From Allodiplogaster sudhausi (lineage: Eukaryota > Nematoda > Chromadorea > Rhabditida > Diplogasteridae): a stretch of DNA of 64,000 nucleotides. Below, in pieces: positions 38,041 through 49,466 of the stretch. The DNA is taken from assembly GCA_945643635.1 (NCBI GenBank), contig CALZFC010000082.1, positions 1,298,501-1,362,500 on the forward strand, in the 5' to 3' direction. The first letter of the stretch is position 1, and each line of letters begins with the position of its first letter. Below the pieces are notes generated by a model that saw nothing but the letters and a program-made list of their open reading frames with translations, was not told where the DNA came from and ran no database searches. Both the position numbers and the translations under genes were made by a program.

Positions 38041-39530
38041 ATGCACTTACGTTGAACCGGCTCATTGTGGATAATCAGCGGAAGTAGTTCAAGAATGGTA
38101 TACATATGGGCAACCGCATGGCTGAATCCAGAAACGGAAGCCATTTCCTTCTACGCATTTTGCTCTTTGTCTCGTTGCGCCATTTCCCGCGTGCTCGGAC
38201 AACTTGAAACTCTTTTTGGCCTGTACTTTGACAAGTAGACCTCTTTCATTGCTTTTTTCTTGCAAGTCACTAATCATAATATAAAGAGAAGCAAAGAAAT
38301 TCTTTCTTTTAATGGCTTCACAGCAACTTGCACGAAGACATGTGAAGTATGCGGCGTTGACTGGATTCGCCATCGTGGGGACGAGATCACTCTCCATGCC
38401 AGGTTTTCTTATGCTACTATATCTCACGAGTTCTTTGTGTGCAGCTAATCAACCGGATCGAAACTTATGTGTTCATTCATATGTACATACATCAGACAGA
38501 TGAAAACTCATTGAATTTTTTCTCGACTTGCGAGACGAAACGGGTCGAAAATACTGGAAGAGTCAAATTAGGGAACCCGGTAACAGGTACATACATACAT
38601 AGATAATACACAGCGCGCTGTGCCAAACGTATGGACAATCTCCTCGGTCAATTTTCCTCTAACCATAATCTCTCTCCTCTATCTCAAAAATGGTCACGCA
38701 ATTGGGCCTCTCCCTCACATTATCACTGATTTTCTCGGCGTTAGCCAATTCTCGAGCCTCCCTCTCGCTTTTTCTCGCTCACCCCTGCAAAGTCCCGGCA
38801 TCATCACTTCCTCCTAGCCTGGTGTTGAAACACACAATAAGGCCTTGTTTCATTTTGAGATGGTCAGGTAGAGCAGTTGTTTGTTCATTTCTTTCTTCTA
38901 AGTCAGCAACAATAGTTTCATTTCTCTTGCTTGCTGGCACCCTTCCCCTCATGACAACATTTGCTGGAACCGTCGCATTGGCTTGGCTTTTTTGTTGTTG
39001 CACCCCCCCCCCCTTCCCCATGCTCCATTCAGCATGCTTTTCGTTTGTCGAAGAAAAGGAGGCTAAAGGAGCTATCCATGGAGATTATAATGTTGCTGTG
39101 TTTTTGGTATTACCATCCGACCCAACTAGAGACATTGTTCCAAAAAGTAAGAATGCGTCCTGAAGCGGCCCTAGGGAGAAAAGTGACGTCATCACCCGTG
39201 CCTATTTTCTCCCCCATGCCAACGGTACCTCTTCGTTACATGATGCTTTTGACACATATGAGAGCTTGACGAAATTTTATGATTTGGAGCACTTGCTGCT
39301 ACGCAACGAAGCTTCAGGACAAGGATATGAGTGCTGAAGAAAGCGCGAAAACGTACATGCGGATAGGCCAGTCGTCTTGAAGTCCACTTCTATAGGTAGC
39401 TTGTGGTGCTTATCATTCAATAGAAAATGCAGTGCGCAATCCTTCTCGTAAGCCTCTTAACGATGATGGTAAGATATTTGATCGATTATATCCACGTCAT
39501 GTACTTCTATCCCTTATAATTTCTTTATAG

Positions 39531-40399
39531 ACCGCAGGAACTTTCACTCGATTCCAGCGGATTGGCGAGTCGCGCCAAAGCATCAAAACAGGCGAACATC
39601 AGTCTTGCTTTCAAGACTGCATGCGATACCAGGCAAGTACACACCTTTTTTTTACTGTTTTGTTTGTTTCGCTTGAATAGAACAATTGAGAAACGATTTG
39701 GAATAAAAAGTGAGTCCAATGAATAATATAATGAAGGCGTAAAATTTTCTTTCATAACTGTTTTTTCCCGAATCTTTCCATGTTCAGGCAGACCGGTGCG
39801 TGGGCGTCGCAGTCGATGGTGGTGGTGCGTGCAGTGTCGTCCTTGCCCCTCAAGCAGCCCCTGCAGGCTCCGTCTACTTTGTTCGCATAACAGGCGGTTC
39901 TTGCGCGGCGGGTTCAGGGGAGGTTCTTCGCTTCAACGAGGAGGATCTCACGACAACTACCCTTGCGCAAATAAGTTTCTGTTGAGCCGTCGTGTTAAGC
40001 AAAACCCGGCCAATATTGGTTTCGCCCACAATCACGATAGGTCAACTGTTCGTAACTGCCAATTGATTCATAAACAACAACGGAGGCCTTGTCTGGCACA
40101 GCCAATGCATATTATTCGAATGCATCATTTTCCGGCCCTTTTAAAAATATGTATGGTGATCACCTAAACGAGTTCAGAAATCTTATACATATGTAGCGCC
40201 ATTTCTAATATAGTTTTCACAGAGCTTCTCCACGGTCTCCCTGTCTTCCTCAACTCCCTCAGCATCCATCTCCCAGTCAAGTACCACCACCAGTACCACA
40301 AGTCCCATAACACCTACTGCCCAGTCTCCGTCGACATCTACCGCCCAGTCAAGTACCAGCAGCACCACCACACCTCCACCACCACTTCTCCAACTACTA
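39531..40399 (+). CDS. PAN/Apple-like exons followed by a Ser/Thr-rich exon (part of copy 4)
   Basis: Exon 39531-39632 (acceptor TTTATAG; TFTRFQRIGESRQS, CFQDCMRYQ) ends at a GC donor (CAG|GCAAGT). Exon 39788-39974 (acceptor TTCAG; ADRCVGVAVDGGGACSVVL, YFVRITGGSC) continues in phase. The Cys spacing and the F-x-R...CxxxC...C-x-G/A-V pattern fit a PAN/Apple module, a carbohydrate- or protein-binding fold common in nematode secreted proteins. A third exon from 40223 to a GTAAGG donor after 40399 reads as a Ser/Thr linker (SSSTPSASISQSSTTTSTT). The exon 2-3 phase is not certain. Confidence 0.5.
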
Positions 40400-40687
40400 G
40401 TAAGGTGAAAACCACAACGATCGCCAGTAAGTTTTTGTTTAAATAGATGATGCGTTAAATTAGCCCGCTTTCTGGCATTTCCGTGCAACATAAACCGTCA
40501 TAATCAAGAAAAAGATGGCTTGTTACATTTTGAGTTTAACACACTATGTGGCTCGTTCCGACAAACAATATAGAAATATTTACGCCTGCTTTCAGTTTAG
40601 GATATAATCAATGAAAGTACATACATATGTACATATGCACTTACATATGTAGTATATACATACATATGTATAATATAGGGATATATC

Positions 40688-41004
40688 TGTTGTGTAGATA
40701 CATAGTAATATCTACACGTATTATGTTACGTGCTTTTCAGTAGACTATGTGAGTTAGATTACATTGTAGTTTGCATTGTCACGTTGGCGCTCGCCTATTG
40801 GTCCACGTGACATTGTTTGTATATTAGCATATTAGCTTACGTGAGACTCGCATATATAAGTCCTAGCCAGCGAGCTCACATCACTTCGCTCTCATCTTCT
40901 CATCTAAGCGGCGGTCTTCTATTCTCTCTCTGATAAACCTCTCTCCCGCCTTGCCTCGTCTACATACATTCTACTCTCTGTCCCTCTCGTGGACGGACAC
41001 AACA
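40688..41004 (+). repeat. 5' LTR
   Basis: 317 bp, TG...CA ends, with TATATAAG near its middle (about 40853) as probable promoter. It is followed by ATTGGCGATC, a candidate primer-binding region that also follows the LTR of the 12.4 kb copy. Confidence 0.93.
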
Positions 41005-41702
41005 ATTGGCGATCAGGACTTCAAGAACTTCCGCGGCGGCCGATTCCCCATCTACGGCCGTTACCCTCTTTCTCTCGATCTCTCTCGCCGGCCAAGCTCT
41101 CTCTCACGGTCGACGTCCTCTCTCGCGGCGTCGTTCTCGTGTGGCTGTTCCTGTGCATTGACACGCTCTTTGGCCGCTATACAGTTGTTAAAACCCCAAG
41201 GTGACGGGGGCCCGTTCTCTGCTTGCGGAGTCCGGGACCAACAAGGTGTGTTTCCTCCCCAGGCCCTCTCCTGTTCTGTCCGCACATGTGGCGTATTTCC
41301 GTTAATTCGGATTCGGCAGCGTGGGATTGGAGGACAGGAGGCGTGCAGGTGGCGTTACCTGCATTGCTGTGGCACTGTGGTATTGTGGAGCCCGGTGCGG
41401 AGTGGTGCGCGGTGTGTGAGCTGGTGATCTACAGGCGGAGAAGTTGAGGAGTGTGAGGCACCGAGGAGGAAGTAAGGTGGCAGTATACAGTGGCCAGACC
41501 TGAGCTTGAGAGAGTTTCGGACTCCAAAAGCGAGACGGTAGCCCGTACTGAGAGTGTGCTCTAAGAAACTCTGTACCACTGAAAGAGAAGTGAAGTGGCA
41601 GTACTGAGTGGCTGAACCTGAGTTGAAGAGAGTTTCGGACTCTAACAGTTAGAAGGTAGCCTGTACTGAAAGTGTTCCCCTGGCAACTTTGATTCGCTGA
41701 AG

Positions 41703-43722
41703 ATGTCGGAGGACATGAAGGCGTTGCTGGAGTTGCTGAAGAAGCAACAGGAGGAGAGCGCTGAACAGATGAGACAGCAACAACAGAGCCATGAAATATT
41801 GGTGTAGCAGTTGCTGGAGAGACTGAAGAAGGATGACAGCCCCACGCAAGGTCAGAGCGACACGTCCAGGGCTGGACCGTCGATTGACGCGTTGGAGAAG
41901 AACATCCAGGTGTTTGAGTACGATCCGGAGGATGGATGTACGTTCAATGCATGGTACGAGAAGTACGAGGACATTTTCGAGCGGGAAGCTGCGAATGTCT
42001 CAGAAGTGCAGAGGGTGCTGATGCGAAAGGTGGATATGTGTGAAAGTGGATATCCAGTACAGGAATTCAATTGCACCAAGGAAGGCTGCGGAATTCAACC
42101 TCCAGGAGACAGTGGAGAGGATGAAGAAGTTATTCGGAGATTGCAAGACAGACTTCGAGAAGAGGTTGTCGTTGCTGAATCTAAGGATGAGCACGTCTGG
42201 AATCAACGATTTCAGAGTGTTGTCAGCCGAAGTGAACAAAGCAGTCGAAGAGGCCAAGATGGCAGAACTGACAAATGAGCAGCTGAAGACCATATTCTTC
42301 ATGGTGACTATGGACTTGCCTCGTCATTCGGACACTCGTTTCCATCTCTTGTCACAGATCAAGCGGAATGAGTCGATGACGATGGAAGAGTTGGTACAAG
42401 AGTGCGATAAGATCGCAATTCTCAGGAACGAGAGCAGTGCGGTGCAGGCTCAATGCAAGAATGCGGCGGTGCATTTTGTCGCTAAGCAGCAGAGGCACAC
42501 CAAGCAGAAGGCGGAGAATGGCAACCGGAATCGCTGTTTCCGCTGTAGTGGTGCGCATCCGCAGGAGAACTGCAAGTTCAAGGATCGGAATTGTTATGCG
42601 TGTGGCCAGATTGGCCATATCAGCATAAGTTGTCGGAACGACGAAGCTGAGAGTGACACTTCCTGGAAGGAGAATAAGAAGGAGAGCACGAGAATGAATA
42701 CGATCATCGTAAATTCTGTGTGAGACAAGTCATTTGAAGTGGATGTTGTGATGGAAGGCACTAAAGTCACAATGCAGGTGGACACCGGTGCGGATATCAC
42801 TATGATTTCCAAATCGACTTGGGAGAGCATCGGCAAGCCGAAGTGCAAGAAGGCGAACGGCAAGCCGATCGGAGCTTGTGGTGAACAGCTCGTTCTCACT
42901 GGACGCTTTAAGGCAAAGGTTCAGTATGGTGGAAGAAGTGCCGAGGGAACTGTCTACGTGACAGAAGAGCCACTTTCGTTGCTTGGCCAGGATTTCATCT
43001 CAATTCTGGAGATGATCAAGCTGGAGAAACGAGAGACTAAAACGCCTGTCGTTCAAGTCCACAGAATTCTCAGCAAGCCGAGTAACCACAAGGAAGTTGG
43101 CAAGAGCAAGATCCCTGCGGTGGGCTTTGACGGCCCTGGTGATTGTATGAAGAGGAAAGGGAAGAGCCCGGCAGAGCTTTTCCTGGGAATGAAGTCGAGA
43201 AGGACACGAGGTGACTTGTTGAAGCCGTTTGTGCCATCAGAGCAGATTGATGAGCGCAATAAGAAGCAGTTTGACTGGCACCAGAGAGCAAAGGCCAAGT
43301 CATTTGCAGTCGGCGACAAGGTCAGGCTCATGACAAGCATTCAGCCAGACGGAAGGAATTGGCTTGTTGGCGAGATTGTTGGCAAGAAAGGCAGATTTGC
43401 CTATTCGGTGATGCTGGAGAACGGTCAAGTGATCAAGTCTCGAGCAAATCAGTTGGTGGAAGACCACGGAGATTTTGCTTCGGAGACAATGCAGATGAGC
43501 ATGCCGTTGTACGTGTTGATGGGCATGTTGGGCTCAAGGATGCAGAGCCAGTCAAGTGCAGCAACGACGATCCCGAGCAGTTCGAGCAGCGCGGCGACCA
43601 CAAACAACTCGAGCAGCGTGGCACCGGCACAATCCGCAGTCCAGACGAGCCGCTCAACGCATCGAGCGCGAGTTACCAGTAACTCTATTGTCCCCATTGA
43701 TGTTTTGTATTGTTTTGTATGA
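41703..43722 (+). pseudogene. gag-protease-integrase tail of the LTR element, with stops and a frameshift
   Basis: The frame starts at ATG 41703 (MSEDMKALLELLKKQQ), meets TAG near 41806, shifts frame near 42025-42060, and meets TGA at 42721-42723. The aligned copy at 10.5-11.6 kb has sense codons at the two stops. Zinc knuckles are at about 42535-42640 (second one CYACGQIGHISISC). The protease DTGAD is at about 42782. Near 43125 the frame passes directly into an integrase-tail segment (KSPAELFLGMKSR) with a chromodomain-less Ser/Ala-rich end at 43722. The lesions and the identical LTRs together show the parent copy was already defective. Confidence 0.85.
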
Positions 43723-43749
43723 TTGAAAGTTTCAATCTTAGTGGGGAGG

Positions 43750-44066
43750 TGTTGTGTAGATACATAGTAATATCTACACGTATTATGTTACGTGCTTTTC
43801 AGTAGACTATGTGAGTTAGATTACATTGTAGTTTGCATTGTCACGTTGGCGCTCGCCTATTGGTCCACGTGACATTGTTTGTATATTAGCATATTAGCTT
43901 ACGTGAGACTCGCATATATAAGTCCTAGCCAGCGAGCTCACATCACTTCGCTCTCATCTTCTCATCTAAGCGGCGGTCTTCTATTCTCTCTCTGATAAAC
44001 CTCTCTCCCGCCTTGCCTCGTCTACATACATTCTACTCTCTGTCCCTCTCGTGGACGGACACAACA
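43750..44066 (+). repeat. 3' LTR
   Basis: 317 bp, same as the 5' LTR as far as I can see base by base, and followed by the target duplication ATATC. Confidence 0.93.
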
Positions 44067-44100
44067 ATATCTTTCAGCTACATTACCGTCCAACAACCAG

Positions 44101-44376
44101 GTCTGCGGGAACTTTCTGATAGTTCCAAAATGTCCGATAAAATTGGACACTTCTCGATTTGATTCGATACAGTGCGCTAAATTGGTGTTGATCAAATGGA
44201 AAAAAATTGAGGCAATAAGCCTAGCAATTGGGACATTTCACTGGTTTATCGTGGAAAACCCGAGTGCCTGAAGTTAAATTTGTATGTAAACAAAATCTAC
44301 ATGCGTTTATCCAGAAGCGCACAATATGATCGGACATTTTCGAACTTTCTGAAAGTTCCGAAAGTTCCTGCCCCCG
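44101..44376. mobile_element. MITE-like inverted-repeat element 1
   Basis: The left end GCGGGAACTTTC...AAAATGTCCGAT is matched in inverted orientation by the right end (ATCGGACATTTTCGAAC ... AGTTCCTGC), with an extra GGAACTTTC block in the right arm. About 276 bp, no ORF. It lies just after a short Thr-codon stretch of array copy 4. The target duplication is not resolved. Confidence 0.6.
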
Positions 44377-44386
44377 TATAACTACT

Positions 44387-44567
44387 GTCTAAATTGATGA
44401 GACGGTGACTTGCATTTCAAAGGGCAGATTAATTAAACCCCGTGGCTATTTTCGTTGAAAAATTCTCTTGGAGATCTAATTTAATGCAACCATTAATTTT
44501 TAGCCCATCCGAGTGGTTTAATTAATCTGCCCTTTGAAATGCAAGTCACCGTCTCATCAATTTAGAC
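44387..44567. mobile_element. MITE 2 with about 52-bp perfect inverted arms
   Basis: GTCTAAATTGATGAGACGG at the left is matched in perfect inverted orientation at the right end (44515-44567). It is flanked by AACTACT at 44380-44386 and 44568-44574. Total 181 bp. It sits inside the Thr-codon run (ACTACTACT) of the array copy 4 linker, so the flanking repeat is partly low complexity. Confidence 0.8.
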
Positions 44568-45398
44568 AACTACTACTACGCCAGCGACCACGACTACGAC
44601 TCCAGTAGTACGTCTTCCATTAGATTTGATCATTGCTTTAATGTTCTTTTAAAGAATTTTTTAAACCAAAAAAAATAAAATGCAGAAAAGGTAATATAAT
44701 TTTTTTTGATAAAATAGTCTTAAATCTGCACTAAAACCTGCCTCGCTTTTGTTTTGGTATTGTGCCTTTAGAACCAACATGTTGCAAAAAAGGGCCGCCA
44801 TATGAATAAAGTGCATGCTCTTAGACCTACACAAAGGAGTGATTGTGTTTGTAGAATCCGTTTGTGAAGGTTCTACGATTCGGCCATAGTTATCAGGATG
44901 GCGCCTCTCACTTCTACACTCTCGACCCGAACGACTCTACTCGACAAGCTAATGGATATAACGCTGAGGAAACTGGTGGTTCGTTATCATGCCTTCAGAT
45001 GTGTACGTAAATAGTAGACCATACATTTGACTCCACACAAAAATTCGGCATGACCTCATAAGCCATTTCCGTCTCGGTCCAAGCTGATTCTTTCTTTCAA
45101 ACCTTTTTTTTAAAGATTTTAGAGACATTCTCTATTATTTTTATAGCATCATCTATATTGATTTTTTTAGTTGCTGTCAACTGCGCATTGGTAAATTAGA
45201 GACGCTTTAGCGAATGTGCATGCACATATGAAGAAATTCTCCCCACAGATTGTTTTTTAAGCATCTGTTATTTCTTCGGTCGCTCTTTCTTGCAAATATC
45301 ACCAAGAGAAAGCAGCCAGATACTGTCAAGAAGAGAGCAAAAAAGGAGACACTGAGAAAATAATTTACTTCGCTGGAGCCCTGTTTTATTAATGTTAA

Positions 45399-45823
45399 AG
45401 GAGATCTAAGGCCAATAAATACTTAATTCATAAAAATTGTCGCCTTATTTGGTCAGGTTGAGCTAGAAACTTCGATTGCAAGTGTCCCGAAGTCCCAAAA
45501 ATTTCTCAGCTCTGAGGAAATTAACACTATTCTCTACTTTGAATTCGCGAATATTTTTTTTACTGCAATTTTCAAAATATTTGGCAGAGCAACACTGTGG
45601 CCGATGGGGCCGCCCAAGCCCTTGAATTGTATACATATGATCCGCGTAACCAACATTGGCCGGGTTTTGGCTAACACGTTGGCTCACGTGCCAGTTGTCC
45701 AACCCACAAGTTTCAGTGGAGCGAGGAGAGGGGCAGTAGCACATTTCTGTGGATTGTTCACCCAGTACTTAAAAAAAAATCTGTCAGGGATTTCACGGCA
45801 GGAGTTTTCATTTAAGGTCTCCT
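45399..45823. mobile_element. TTAA-flanked MITE, AGGAG termini
   Basis: Left end TTAA-AGGAGATCTAAGG and right end GGTCTCCT-TTAA. The TTAA at 45395-45398 and 45824-45827 would be the duplicated target, as in piggyBac-type elements. 425 bp, no transposase. It lies in the intron just before e4 of array copy 4. The element at 54471-54870 has the same kind of ends. Confidence 0.55.
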
Positions 45824-46199
45824 TTAAAGGAAATTAATCTTTACTGACGTTTTATTTAGCACACGATAACAATGGCTACGCCGTGAAGCCTGACGCGCTT
45901 GACTCGGCGAGATTCTACTGTCCCAACTTTGATCAGTGCGCCATGAAACCAAACATTGCAACGTGCGACAGCGGACATGAAGTTCTTATTTTGATACTGT
46001 CTAATTTCTCTTTAAAAAAACGTTACTTTTATAATAATTGTTATCATTTCTTCTAACCATAAGATTGGCTGCTTGTTTTTCAAATTACGTACATTCATTT
46101 AGTCTACTGAAATAGAAATAGATTTCTTGCATAAATACATAATATTAAATTTGTACACAATGAAGCGAAAATGATCGTTTATAGCTCGTTGGCTACGCC

Positions 46200-49100
46200 C
46201 AGGGATGATCAAAGCGGGCCGAGCCCGGGCCGGGCCCTAGGCCCGGCCCGGCCCGTTGCTAATTTGGCGGGCCCGGGCCCGGCCCGGGCCCATATCTGGA
46301 AATACGGGCCCGGCCCGGCCCGGCCCGTTTACCCTACAGGCCCGGCCCGGCCCGGCCCGCTTACCCCATAGGCCCGGCCCGGCCCGGCCCGCGTTTAAAA
46401 ACTTAGGCCCGGGCCCTGAACATGATGATGCAAGAAGCAATTAGAGCCCCAAAAAATACGCCACACACCCTTTTCGTTGTTGTTTTTCCTATTGTTTTGT
46501 TTTAAAACATTATATTTAGTCATGGATGAGCCCGACGTAGAATTAGTCCAGCTCAGCGACAGGCCATCGACTTGGCAACCACCGCAGAAACCGGCCAGCG
46601 AGCTTACAAAAGAAGACTTGGACCAAATTGCCGCGTTCGAGGCATCTTTGTTAGTGTACAAAGAGAAAACTCGCGGCTTAGTGGATGTTTACTACCGCGA
46701 CGCGGACGATGCTCCGCATATGAAGACGACGTTTCGCGCGTGCATTCGTTGCACTCCTCCCGTTTTTTTCAAGTCCACGGCGGGAGGACACATCTCGTGA
46801 GTTTTTGCATGACCTGTTTAGCTTTTCAGTATGCTCTCTATTTAGCCGCCACAACAAGCGAGTACACGAGGGAGAAGGGTCGTCTTCCAGCCAGCCTTCT
46901 ATCAAGAAGCATTTTGTGCCTTGCTTGGGACCCGAAGGAAAAAGAAGTCTGACTCACTCACTAGGCCGTTATGCTATCAATAGCGGTTCCTCATTCAACT
47001 CTTTGGCATCGGCAGATTTTGCTGAGCTTTACAAGTCGATTGTTCAGCTCCCGTGCGTTTATCATTTTTCAATAATTTCAGTCAGTTTTGTTTTAATTCT
47101 TCCAGGATGGCTACCGGAGTATCAGATGAGTTACCATCTCGGCATACCATTGCTAGGTCAGCACAATCGATCTCAGCAGATGTGATGAAGGGTCTCACGG
47201 TTGAGGTGAGAAATGTGTTGATATGAATGTATATGAACTCCATTATTCAGGTACAAGAGGCCTATTCGTCATCACGATTCATCGCTATCAGTTGCGACTA
47301 CGGCGAGAGAGGCGGTCGATCATACGCGTCGGTAGTTGTCCATTTCCTGAAGAATGGAGCCTGTGTCGCGCGGACTCTGGGCTTCTTAGCGGCAGGAGAT
47401 GAGTCGAAGACAGCTGAATACGTTAGTTTTTGTTATCGCGAATATAAATTTCGCAGACTATTCGCAGACTATTAATTCACTGCAGATCTTCTCACAGTTG
47501 CAAGATGCGTGTAGGCCACATGGTTTGCATTCTCAGCTGGGAAAAAGATTCGTATTTGTTTCGGATGCTGGAGCAAATGTTCTGAAGACGGGAAGGGACT
47601 TCTTCCCCATGAGTATGTTTAGTATGTATTTGCATTTATTTTAACAATCGTTCGTTGTGCAGATGTTGCCTGCGCTGCCCACCGCCTTAACACATGGGCA
47701 AAGAGAGGCTTCTTTCCATATGCTGGCGCAGCCAAGGAACACTCAGAAGTAGCTAAAACTGCGGTGAAGATTCAGAAGGCTGCATCCACTGTAGCAAACT
47801 ATATGCGCTCTCGCAAAGCTGTTAGTTATTTTAGCTGTATTACCTTCTTTGATATTGCTAACACCTTTGTTAAGGAGTTTTCTGGATATCGCATGCCGCG
47901 TGCATACGTGTCCACCAGATGGCTCTCAGCAGCACACACAATGCACGATGTTAGCGATTGTCTGGACAACCTCGTTGACGCACTCGACTCCACCGACACA
48001 ACAAGTTTTGCTGTTCGTTATAATCCTATTTTCTAGTTTTATTCATCGGAACCAGCCATCTATTTTGCTACTTGAGGAAGCTGTCCGCTTCCTTGACGGC
48101 AAGAGAGAGGAGCTGATGTCGTTCATCAAGCTGATGTCTCTTTTTGAGACACCAATCAAGAAGTTGCAGGTTGCTTAAGCTTTTATGCGTGCTTATAATT
48201 AATTATTGGTCATCACTTCTTGTAGTCTAACGACTGTACAATTGGCCTGGTGGTCCCGTACGTGCTCGGAATAAAAGAAGGACTGGAGAAAGCAGCGGAA
48301 TCTGGGACCGCCATTGAAAAGGCCTTTTCTGAGTCACTGCTCTCTGCATTCAATGAAATCGAGAAGGATTTCTTCTCCCCACTTCATTGTGCAGCCTCTC
48401 TTCTAGACACGCGCGCATCACGCATGCGTTCACACTTCAGCAAGAACAATCGTTTTCTTACTAAGGTTTATTTCAAATCTAAATCCTGGCATTTTAATTA
48501 AAACAATTATTTTTCAGTGCAAAGATGACATTGAAGAGATTGACTCTTCCTTCGTCCACACTACGTCATCTAGAAGTTCGTCGCAGGCTGTGGCTGTGGA
48601 TGCGGATGCAACGGATTCTCTTCTCATGGGTGATGATGACGCAGAGATTCGATCTCTGCGAGATGAGATTGACGAATTTTACCTCACCCGACCATCCTTC
48701 CCAAATCCACTTGAGTATTGGACAAATAAGCAGGCCAGCATGCCTTCCCTTAGTCCCTTGGCTCTTTCCATTCTTTCTGTGCCGGCCACTAGTGCGCAGA
48801 CGGAGCGCTCCTTTTCGAGGTTGCACCACCTTGTCAGTGACTATAGACACCGCCTCTCAGACTCCAGTATTCAAGCCCTCATCACCGCTTCCATGAATCG
48901 CACTGTAGTTGTTGGAGTAGATGAGGAAGACGATGATACTGACAACTCGTAATAAATCGCTAGTCGTATTTCAGCATTAGAATCCTGTCTGTCTCTCTTC
49001 CCTTTTCTGCAGCTCATTATATTGACGAGTTGCTTGTTGGCTAACATATTTTTCCAGTTGTTGATTTCATTGACTACTCGTATCTCAATTGCTACTTGCA

Positions 49101-49466
49101 TTTCAGAATTACAGTCTTTATCTGTCTTTAAGCCGATAAAAATAACGTGTTAAAATAAGATTCCAAGCGAACGAGAATTTTCTGCTTTTTCTCCAGCTCA
49201 AGAAAGCAGGCCCGGGCCGGGCCCGGGCCCGGCCCGGCCCGGCCCGCAAGTATGCAGGGCCCGGCCCGGCCCGGCCCGCAAAGAACTTTATGGGCCCGGG
49301 CCCGGCCCGCCTTCATATTTTTACCCTCGGCCCGGCCCGGGCCGGGCCCGCAATTTGAAGGGCCCGGCCCGGCCCGGCCCGTAAGGATAGTGGGCCCGGC
49401 CCGGCCCGGCCCGCAAGGAAGGCGGGCCGGGCCGGGCCGGCCCGGGCCTGGTTTTGACCATCCCTG
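46200..49466 (+). mobile_element. autonomous-type hAT DNA transposon inserted in an exon
   Basis: Ends CAGGGATGATCAAA and (right, reading out) TTTTGACCATCCCTG; perfect 8-bp target duplication GCTACGCC at 46192-46199 and 49467-49474. Both subterminal regions (46205-46420 and 49205-49455) are dense arrays of GGGCCCGGCCCGG in both orientations. A ten-exon transposase gene lies between. Removing the element and one duplication restores the e5 exon of array copy 4 (GGCTACGCC|TCATCGACC, as in the other copies). Confidence 0.95.
46522..48952 (+). CDS. hAT transposase, BED finger, ten exons
   Basis: Exons: 46522-46796, 46846-47052, 47106-47205, 47251-47421, 47486-47612, 47663-47820, 47875-about 48004, 48037-48169, 48226-48465, 48518-48952. 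Exon 1 starts MDEPDVELVQ and with exon 2 forms a BED-type zinc finger (CIRC ... STAGGHIS|RHNKRVH). The core has SRFIAISCDYGERGGRSY, FVSDAGANVLKTG, NVACAAHRLNTW and YVSTRWLSAAH. The C-terminal dimerisation region reads LSILSVPATSAQTERSFSRL and RHRLSDSSIQAL. All junctions keep phase except exon 7-8, where the obvious sites leave the frame one base off, so the gene may be newly inactive or use another site. Introns are 32-65 bp. The acceptor of exon 7 is TTAAG. Confidence 0.88.

Larger units (their letters stand above)
40688..44066 (+). mobile_element. Ty3-like LTR retrotransposon, internally deleted, with identical LTRs
   Basis: The 317-bp LTRs at 40688-41004 and 43750-44066 (TGTTGTGTAG ... GGACACAACA) look identical by eye. 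They are flanked by a 5-bp duplication, ATATC, at 40683-40687 and 44067-44071. A purine tract (GTGGGGAGG) precedes the 3' LTR. The interior encodes gag with two zinc knuckles and an aspartic protease, then jumps to the C-terminal end of an integrase; RT, RNase H and the integrase core are absent. Identical LTRs mean recent insertion, so it must have moved with proteins supplied by another element. It inserted in an intron of array copy 4. Confidence 0.93.

Noticed and set aside
46205..46420. GGGCCCGG arrays as CpG-island promoter or telomeric-type DNA
   Set aside because: They lie exactly inside the hAT ends on both sides and recur in the small hAT element, so they are element parts.
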